From: Microbacterium testaceum
GTDB lineage: Bacteria; Actinomycetota; Actinomycetes; Actinomycetales; Microbacteriaceae
Assembly: GCF_029761935.1 (NCBI RefSeq)
Contig: NZ_CP121699.1
Location: 2,666,001 to 2,730,000 of the forward strand
DNA length: 64,000 bases
Direction of reading: 5' to 3'
This document shows positions 58,631-64,000 of this stretch, one piece after another. The notes under the pieces are model-generated. The model ran no database searches, was not told where the DNA came from, and saw only the letters and a program-made list of their open reading frames with translations. Position 1 is the stretch's first letter; the number at the start of each line of letters is the position of its first letter. The position numbers and the translations under genes are program-made.

Positions 58631-59620
58631 ATGCAGTGGAACAAGAAGGTTCTCGCGTTCGCCACCCTCGGCGCCGCAGCCACCCTCGTCCTCGCCGGGT
58701 GCTCCGGCGGCTCCTCGTCCGGCGGCGCGTCGGGCGGGTCGGACGGCGGGTACAAGATCGCGTTCGTGCAGGGCGTCGCGGGAGATGAGTTCTACATCTC
58801 GATGCAGTGCGGCATCCAGGCAGAGGCCGAGAAGGAGGGTGCGACCGTCACCACCCAGGGTCCCGAGAAGTTCGACCCGACGCTTCAGAAGCCGATCGTC
58901 GACGCGGTCGTGGCCTCCAAGCCCGACGCGCTGCTGATCGCCCCCACCGACGTCTCGGCCATGCAGGCGCCCATCGCGGCCGCCGAGGCAGCCGGCATCA
59001 AGGTCGTGCTGGTCGACACGACGCTCGAAGACCCCTCCGGCGCGGTCTCGCAGATCTCCTCCGACAACAACGGCGGCGGAGCCGCGGCGTTCGAGGCGAT
59101 CCAGAAGGCCAACCCGGGCGGCGGCAAGGTCCTCGTCGTCTCCACCGACCCGGGTGTGTCCACCACCGACGCCCGCGCGCAGGGCTTCGAAGACGCCGTC
59201 AAGAAGGACTCCAAGTTCGAGTCGGTGGGCGTGCAGTACTCCCACAACGAACCCTCCACGGCTGCGGAGATCGTGACGGCGGCGCTGCAGAAGGACCCCG
59301 ACATCGTCGGCATCTTCGCCGCCAACCTGTTCGCCGCCGAAGGCTCCGCCACCGGCGTCCAGCAGGCCGGCAAGCAGGGCCAGGTCACCATCGTCGGCTT
59401 CGACGCCGGTCCCGCGCAGGTCAAGGCCCTCGAGGCCGGCACCGTTCAGGCCCTCGTCGCGCAGGAGCCCGCCACCATCGGCGAAGACGGCGTCAAGCAG
59501 GCCATCGCCGCGCTGAAGGGCGAGAGCACCGAGGCCAAGATCCAGACCGGCTTCACCATCCTGACGAAGGACAACATCACCACCGACGGCAAGGACGCGG
59601 TCTACAAGTCCTCCTGCTGA
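58631..59620 (+). CDS. CUT2 sugar ABC transporter substrate-binding lipoprotein (RbsB/FrcB-like)
   Basis: 329 residues. The signal peptide ends in lipobox VLAGC with Cys24, followed by a Ser/Gly linker. The mature domain is of the periplasmic-binding-protein type I fold (YKIAFVQGVAGDEFYISMQC; IVGIFAANLFAAEGSATGV), as for ribose, fructose and allose carriers. The family often binds ketoses or pentoses. It lies 43 bp after the permease, last gene before two palindromic elements. Confidence 0.93.
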   Translation: MQWNKKVLAFATLGAAATLVLAGCSGGSSSGGASGGSDGGYKIAFVQGVAGDEFYISMQCGIQAEAEKEGATVTTQGPEKFDPTLQKPIVDAVVASKPDALLIAPTDVSAMQAPIAAAEAAGIKVVLVDTTLEDPSGAVSQISSDNNGGGAAAFEAIQKANPGGGKVLVVSTDPGVSTTDARAQGFEDAVKKDSKFESVGVQYSHNEPSTAAEIVTAALQKDPDIVGIFAANLFAAEGSATGVQQAGKQGQVTIVGFDAGPAQVKALEAGTVQALVAQEPATIGEDGVKQAIAALKGESTEAKIQTGFTILTKDNITTDGKDAVYKSSC

Positions 59621-59627
59621 CACCCCC

Positions 59628-59696
59628 CTCGCGTGAGGGGTCACAAACGGTCGCCTGGGCCGCTCCGAAGCGACACCGAGTGACCCCTGACGCGAG
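59628..59696. repeat. 69-nt near-palindromic intergenic element
   Basis: Outer arms of 17 bp (CTCGCGTGAGGGGTCAC against 59680-59696) differ at one base, and inner sequences around GGTCGC / GCGACACC continue the pairing. It starts 8 bp after the binding-protein stop and could also end its transcript. Confidence 0.8.
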
Positions 59697-59772
59697 ATGA
59701 ACCCCGGATGCCGGGACTCGAAGCGACCGCCCGGGCCCCGGCATCCACCCCCCTCCTCCCCCTCCCCGCGCA

Positions 59773-59830
59773 TGAGTCGCCAGAATCTGTCGCTTCCGAC
59801 ACCCCTGAAGCGACGAAATCTGGCGACTCA
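59773..59830. repeat. 58-nt near-palindromic intergenic element
   Basis: Left arm 59774-59796 and right arm 59807-59829 match at 20 of 23 positions; a G/C-rich outer extension (CCCCGCG / CGCGGAGGGG) pairs with a small bulge. It lies 76 bp beyond the previous element and ends 35 bp before GTG 59865. Confidence 0.8.
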
Positions 59831-59864
59831 CGCGGAGGGGCGACCCGACAAGAGAGAAACCGCC

Positions 59865-60692
59865 GTGCCGCTGGCCGACATGCCCGCCCTGCTCGCCGCG
59901 CACCGCGCGGTCGGGGCCTTCAACTTCATCACCCTCGAGGTCGCCGAGGCGATCGTGACCGGGGCCGAGGCCGCCGGCACCGGCGTGATCCTGCAGCTCT
60001 CGCAGAACGCGATCGCCTTCCACGGCGGACTCGCCCCAGCAGCCTCCGCCGCCCTCCGCCTGGCCGAGCAGGCGCGGGTCGACGTCGTCGTGCACCTCGA
60101 CCACGCGACCGACGAGCCCCTCGTCGACGAGGCCGTGGCGGTCGGCATCCGTTCGGTCATGTTCGACGCCGCTCACCTGACCGACGCCGAGAACCTTTCG
60201 CGCACCGCCGCCGTCGCCGATCGGGTGCACGCCGCCGGAGCGTGGATCGAGGCCGAGCTCGGCGAGATCGGCGGCAAGGGCGCCCACGCACCCGGGGTGC
60301 GCACCGACGTCGCCGAGGCCGTGCGCTTCGTGCGCGAGACCGGCGTCGACGCCCTCGCCGTGGCCGTCGGCAGTGAGCACGCGATGCGCGAGCGCAGCGC
60401 CCGACTCGATGAGGCGCTCATCGCCGAGCTCGCCGCGGCGGTGCTCGTGCCCCTCGTGCTGCACGGCTCCAGCGGGGTCGCGGATGGGGGCATCGACGGC
60501 GCCGTGCGCGCGGGCATGCGCAAGATCAACATCGGCACACACCTCAACGCCGTGCTGACGGGCGCCGTCCGCGTGGAGCTGGAGCGGGACCCGGATGCCA
60601 TCGACCCTCGCGGCTGGCTCACCCCGGGCCGCGCGGCGGTCGCCGCCGAAGTCGAGCGCCTCCTCGGTGTCATCGCGGGGCGCGGCGTATGA
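59865..60692 (+). CDS. Class II fructose-bisphosphate/tagatose-bisphosphate aldolase
   Basis: Zinc-dependent aldolase of 275 residues. HLDHATD contains catalytic D79 and zinc ligand H80; GSEHAMRE and VLHGSSGVADGGI carry the further ligands and phosphate-binding sequence; NIGTHLNAVLTGAVR follows. The short length resembles GatY/KbaY-type aldolases more than the housekeeping enzyme. GTG 59865 has an AAGAGAGAAA stretch upstream. Overlaps the kinase gene by 4 bp. Confidence 0.88.
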   Translation: MPLADMPALLAAHRAVGAFNFITLEVAEAIVTGAEAAGTGVILQLSQNAIAFHGGLAPAASAALRLAEQARVDVVVHLDHATDEPLVDEAVAVGIRSVMFDAAHLTDAENLSRTAAVADRVHAAGAWIEAELGEIGGKGAHAPGVRTDVAEAVRFVRETGVDALAVAVGSEHAMRERSARLDEALIAELAAAVLVPLVLHGSSGVADGGIDGAVRAGMRKINIGTHLNAVLTGAVRVELERDPDAIDPRGWLTPGRAAVAAEVERLLGVIAGRGV

Positions 60693-61687
60693 GCGGGTTC
60701 GTCACCCTGACCGCCGCCGGGGCGATCGACGCCACCTACCGCGTCGGTGCTCTGCGCCGCGGGGCGTTCGCCCGCGCCGAGAGCTACACGCGCGAGGTGA
60801 GCGGTAAGGGCGTCAACGTCTCTGCCGCCCTCGCCGCGGGCGGGGCGAGGACGGTCGCGGTCGTGGTGCTCGGGGCCGACGACGTGCGCTTCGCGCGATG
60901 CGGGCTCACCGCTCCGCTCCTGCGGATCGTCGAGGTGCCCGGGTCGACGCGCGTGAACACCTCGATCATCGACGCCGACGGCGCCACGACGAAGGTCAAC
61001 GCTCCGACCCCGCCGCTGTCGTCCGACGCGTGGGATGCCACGGTCTCGGCCGTGCGCGACGAGCTCTCGGCCCGAACGGCCCCCTGGCTCGTGATCTCGG
61101 GGAGCCTGCCCGACCTCGCGGGCACCGGGTCTCTGATCGATCTCGCCGCCGTCCGCGCGGTTGCGCGGGAGCACGGCGCGCGAGTGGCCGTCGACACGAG
61201 CGGGGCGGCGCTCGACGCGCTGCTCGCCGAACCGACCGGAATCGATCTGCTCACCCCGAACGTCGAAGAACTGTCGGCAGCGGTGGGGCGCCCGCTCGCC
61301 ACGCTCGGCGAGGTCGTCGACGCCGCCCGGGAGATCGTCGCGCGGGGAGTGGGGACGGTGCTCGCGAGCCTCGGCGCCGACGGCCTCGTCGCCGTCACCG
61401 CCGATCGAGCGGTCTTCGCCCGCGCGGCCGCCCCCTACGTCGCCAACACCGCCGGCGCGGGAGACGCCGCCCTCGCGGGCTTCCTCCTCGGCCTCACCCG
61501 CGAAGCCGCGGCCAGCGCTGCCGGCGCCGACCCCCTCGCCGTCGCCGCAGCGTCGGCGGCCGAGTGGGGAGCGCACGCCGTCGCGCACGCCTCCACTCTC
61601 GTCGCGGGACCTCCGCACGGCATCCGGGCCCTCGTCGACATCGCGCCGGATCTCGAGCGCGTGCTCACGCCGGAGGGCGAAGCGTGA
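60689..61687 (+). CDS. PfkB family sugar kinase (1-phosphofructokinase-like)
   Basis: 332-residue ribokinase-fold kinase. The N-terminal signature SGKGVNVSAALAAGGARTV and the C-terminal NTAGAGDAALAGFLLG with catalytic base D259 are those of FruK/LacC-type phosphosugar kinases. Next to a class II aldolase it would make the bisphosphate that the aldolase cleaves. Which phosphosugar is used is unknown. ATG 60689 overlaps the aldolase stop. Confidence 0.9.
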   Translation: MSGFVTLTAAGAIDATYRVGALRRGAFARAESYTREVSGKGVNVSAALAAGGARTVAVVVLGADDVRFARCGLTAPLLRIVEVPGSTRVNTSIIDADGATTKVNAPTPPLSSDAWDATVSAVRDELSARTAPWLVISGSLPDLAGTGSLIDLAAVRAVAREHGARVAVDTSGAALDALLAEPTGIDLLTPNVEELSAAVGRPLATLGEVVDAAREIVARGVGTVLASLGADGLVAVTADRAVFARAAAPYVANTAGAGDAALAGFLLGLTREAAASAAGADPLAVAAASAAEWGAHAVAHASTLVAGPPHGIRALVDIAPDLERVLTPEGEA

Positions 61688-61718
61688 CCTCCCGTCCGGC
61701 CCGATCGAAGGACAGTGC

Positions 61719-64000
61719 ATGACCGTGGCCCGCACCGAGATCGCCCCGGAGATCGTCGCGGCCGTCGCCGACGTCTCGCGCATCCGCACCCGCGCGATCG
61801 ACCGGGTCGCCTACGCCAACGACGCCTCGCACTACCTGCTGACGCCCGAGGCGGTGGTGGTCGCCTCGGATGCGGTCGAGGTCGGCGCGATCCTCCGCGC
61901 GGCCACCGCGTCGCGCACGCCCGTGACCTTCCGCTCGGGTGGCACGAGCCTGTCGGGCCAGTCAGCCGGGTCGGGCCTGCTGGTCGACGTGCGGCAAGGT
62001 TTCGGCCGCATCGACGTGCTCGACGGTGGCCGACGCGTGCGCTCGCAGCCCGGAGCCACCGTGCGTCAGGTCAACGCGCGACTCGCGCGGCACGGTCATC
62101 GCCTCGGCCCCGATCCCGCGAGCGAGGCCGCGTGCACCATCGGTGGGGTCGTCGCGAACAACTCCAGCGGCATGGCCTGCGGAACGGCCGAGAACTCGTA
62201 CCGCACCCTCGAATCGCTCGTGGTGGTGCTGGCATCCGGAACCGTCGTCGACACCGCGGACCCCGATGCCGATCGGTTACTCGCCCAGCGCGAACCCGCC
62301 CTCGTCGACGAGCTGATGCGGCTGCGCTCCCGCGTGATCGGCGACCCCGCGAGCGTCGCTCTCATCGAGCGGCAATTCGCGATGAAGAACACCATGGGGT
62401 ACGCCCTCAACGCCTTCGTCGACTTCGACACCCCCGCGGCCCTGCTGGCCCACCTGGTCGTCGGCTCGGAGGGGACGCTCGCCTTCGTCGCCGAGGCGAC
62501 CTTCCGCACCGTGCCGATCCGGCCCGCGATCGCGACGACCCTCGCGGTGTTCCCGACGCTCGACGCCGCCACGCGGTCGCTTCCAGCGCTGGTGGCGACC
62601 GGCGCGGCGACGCTCGAGCTGATGGATGCCACCTCGCTCCGCGTCGGACAGCGCCTGCAGGGGACTCCCACCGCGATCCATGGCTTCGAGGCGACGACCC
62701 AGGCGGCTCTTCTCGTGGAGTATCACGCGGACGACCCCGAGGCCCTGCGCGCGCTCGCCGAGGCCGGCTCGCGCGTGCTGGGGGAGCAGGACCTGCGCGA
62801 CCCCGCGCTGTTCTCGAGCGACGCCGCCGACCGCGCGGCCGCGTGGAAATTCCGCAAGGGCCTCTACGCCTCGGTGGCCGGCGCCCGACCGAGCGGCACC
62901 ACGGCCCTGCTCGAGGACGTCGTCGTGCCCGTCGACCGCCTCGCCGACACCTGCGGGGGGCTCCAGGAGCTGTTCGCGCGCTACGGCTACGCCGACAGCG
63001 TGATCTTCGGTCACGCCAAGGACGGCAACATCCACTTCATGCTCACCGACCGGTTCGAGGGCGCGAAGGCCCTCGGCCGTTTCGAGGGCTTCACCGACGC
63101 GATGGTCGACCTCGTGCTCGACGCGGGCGGCAACCTCAAGGCCGAGCACGGCACGGGTCGCGCGATGGCGCCGTACGTGCGCCGCCAGTACGGCGACGAG
63201 CTGTACGACGTGATGGTGCGGCTCAAGCGCCTGCTCGACCCCAGCGGCATCCTGAATCCGGGTGTCATCATCGACGACGACCCGACCGCGCACATGCGGA
63301 ACCTCAAGACGCCCGTGTCGATCGAGCCCGAGGCCGACCGGTGCGTGGAATGCGGATACTGCGAGCCGGTGTGCCCGAGTCGCTCGCTCACGCTCACCCC
63401 GCGCCAGCGCATCGTCGTGCGGCGCGCCTCGACCGCCGCCCGCGAGCGCGGCGACGGGGCGCTCGTCGCGGAGCTCGAGAAGGACTACGACTACGACGCG
63501 GTGCAGACCTGCGCGGTCGACGGCATGTGCCAGACGGCGTGCCCTGTGCTCATCAACACGGGCTCGCTCATGAAGCGCTTCCGCCGTGAGGACGCGAACC
63601 CCGCGCTCGCCGCCGGCTGGGCGGCCGCGGCGACGGGATGGGGCGCGGTGACGCGCGCCGGATCCGCGGCCCTGTCGGTCGCATCCGTACTGCCCACACC
63701 GGCGGTGCGGGCGATGACGGATGCCGCGCGCGCGGTGCTCGGGACTGACACGGTGCCCCGCTACGCGGCCGAGCTGCCGGGCGGCGGAGCCTCGCGCAAG
63801 ACCCTGGGCCGGGTCGTCGGGGCCGCCGGCGTCGAGCCGAGCGCGGTGTTCCTGCCCGCGTGCGTGGGCAGCATGTTCGGACCGGCTTCTTCCGACGGCA
63901 TCGGCGCGACCGAAGCGTTCACGCGGCTGCTCGAGCGAGCGGGGGTCTCGGCGATCGTCCCCGAGGGCATCGATGCTCTCTGCTGCGGCACGCCCTGGTC
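61719..64000 (+). CDS. FAD- and Fe-S-binding D-lactate dehydrogenase-like protein (3' partial)
   Basis: At least 760 residues, cut by the right edge. An N-terminal FAD-binding PCMH domain (VTFRSGGTSLSGQSAGSGLL; EAACTIGGVVANNSSG) and FAD-oxidase C domain (HAKDGNIHFM, KAEHGTGRAMAPYV) are joined to a ferredoxin-like part: C542xxC545xxC548xxxC552P and C598xxxxxC604xxxC608P. A CCG-type domain with LCCGTPW is reached at the edge. This is the layout of single-chain D-lactate or D-2-hydroxyacid dehydrogenases that pass electrons to quinone. ATG 61719 has GAAGGA 7 nt upstream and follows the kinase gene by 31 bp. A different frame is open over much of it but lacks these motifs. Confidence 0.92.
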   Translation, partial: MTVARTEIAPEIVAAVADVSRIRTRAIDRVAYANDASHYLLTPEAVVVASDAVEVGAILRAATASRTPVTFRSGGTSLSGQSAGSGLLVDVRQGFGRIDVLDGGRRVRSQPGATVRQVNARLARHGHRLGPDPASEAACTIGGVVANNSSGMACGTAENSYRTLESLVVVLASGTVVDTADPDADRLLAQREPALVDELMRLRSRVIGDPASVALIERQFAMKNTMGYALNAFVDFDTPAALLAHLVVGSEGTLAFVAEATFRTVPIRPAIATTLAVFPTLDAATRSLPALVATGAATLELMDATSLRVGQRLQGTPTAIHGFEATTQAALLVEYHADDPEALRALAEAGSRVLGEQDLRDPALFSSDAADRAAAWKFRKGLYASVAGARPSGTTALLEDVVVPVDRLADTCGGLQELFARYGYADSVIFGHAKDGNIHFMLTDRFEGAKALGRFEGFTDAMVDLVLDAGGNLKAEHGTGRAMAPYVRRQYGDELYDVMVRLKRLLDPSGILNPGVIIDDDPTAHMRNLKTPVSIEPEADRCVECGYCEPVCPSRSLTLTPRQRIVVRRASTAARERGDGALVAELEKDYDYDAVQTCAVDGMCQTACPVLINTGSLMKRFRREDANPALAAGWAAAATGWGAVTRAGSAALSVASVLPTPAVRAMTDAARAVLGTDTVPRYAAELPGGGASRKTLGRVVGAAGVEPSAVFLPACVGSMFGPASSDGIGATEAFTRLLERAGVSAIVPEGIDALCCGTPW

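Noticed and set aside
61715..63589. 624-residue frame overlapping the D-lactate dehydrogenase-like gene
   Set aside because: Arg-rich shadow; the frame from 61719 carries FAD and Fe-S motifs and runs on past the window edge.

Overview
The window is a 64 kb piece of a high-GC actinobacterial chromosome. The 16S/23S rRNA sequences, the gene order tlyA-nadK-recN-pyrG-nudix-xerD, the many ATP-less CUT1 sugar importers and the very frequent heptamer GGATGCC/GGCATCC all suggest the family Microbacteriaceae, most likely Microbacterium. This was judged by eye and not by alignment. No phage, insertion sequence, CRISPR array or tRNA gene was seen. Most of the window is tightly packed operons joined by 4-bp ATGA/GTGA overlaps.

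Layout. (1) 1-2.2 kb: a CitA/DcuS-like two-component system, cut at the left edge. (2) 2.2-9.9 kb: an alpha-glucan module with a GH13 hydrolase, a ROK repressor, a divergent CUT1 importer and a GH13 alpha-glucosidase. (3) 10-16.5 kb: a second CUT1 importer under a divergent LacI regulator, with a beta-fructosidase-superfamily protein and a serine hydrolase. (4) 16.5-23.9 kb: a divergent surface-glycan cluster of six glycosyltransferases and one WcbI-like protein. (5) 24.0-29.8 kb: a complete rRNA operon (promoter, leader, 16S, ITS, 23S, 5S, terminator). (6) 29.8-42.3 kb: a housekeeping run with a repeat-rich TPR-like protein, HAD-IIA phosphatase, a 52-residue protein, TlyA, NAD kinase, RecN, a large duplicated membrane protein, CTP synthase, Nudix hydrolase and XerD. 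(7) 42.5-48.7 kb: an ABC-F ATPase, a small HTH protein, a GMC oxidoreductase paired with an unusual hydrolase fusion, and an SDR oxidoreductase. (8) 48.8-64 kb: a sugar-catabolic island with two LacI regulators, a Gfo/Idh oxidoreductase, class I and class II aldolases, a DUF4432 epimerase-like protein, a ManA-like isomerase, an FGGY kinase, a CUT2 importer, a PfkB kinase and a D-lactate-dehydrogenase-like flavoprotein cut by the right edge.

How the genes work together. The two CUT1 systems bring oligosaccharides in and the neighbouring hydrolases break them down; neither has its own ATPase, so a shared MsiK-type ATPase elsewhere is expected. The CUT2 island carries its own ATPase and enough enzymes to take a sugar through phosphorylation, isomerisation, a second phosphorylation and aldol cleavage. 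Three copies of one operator (GACAACGTTGTC type) mark it as a regulon of the local LacI protein at 53168-54244.

The least explained items are: three 58-69 nt intergenic near-perfect palindromes that look like one structural family; the over-represented GGATGCC heptamer; the 25-fold RDGDRPVR repeat protein beside the rRNA operon; and the fusion of an alpha/beta hydrolase with a gluconate-dehydrogenase-subunit-3-like domain. Names are from motif recognition only; no database search was possible.
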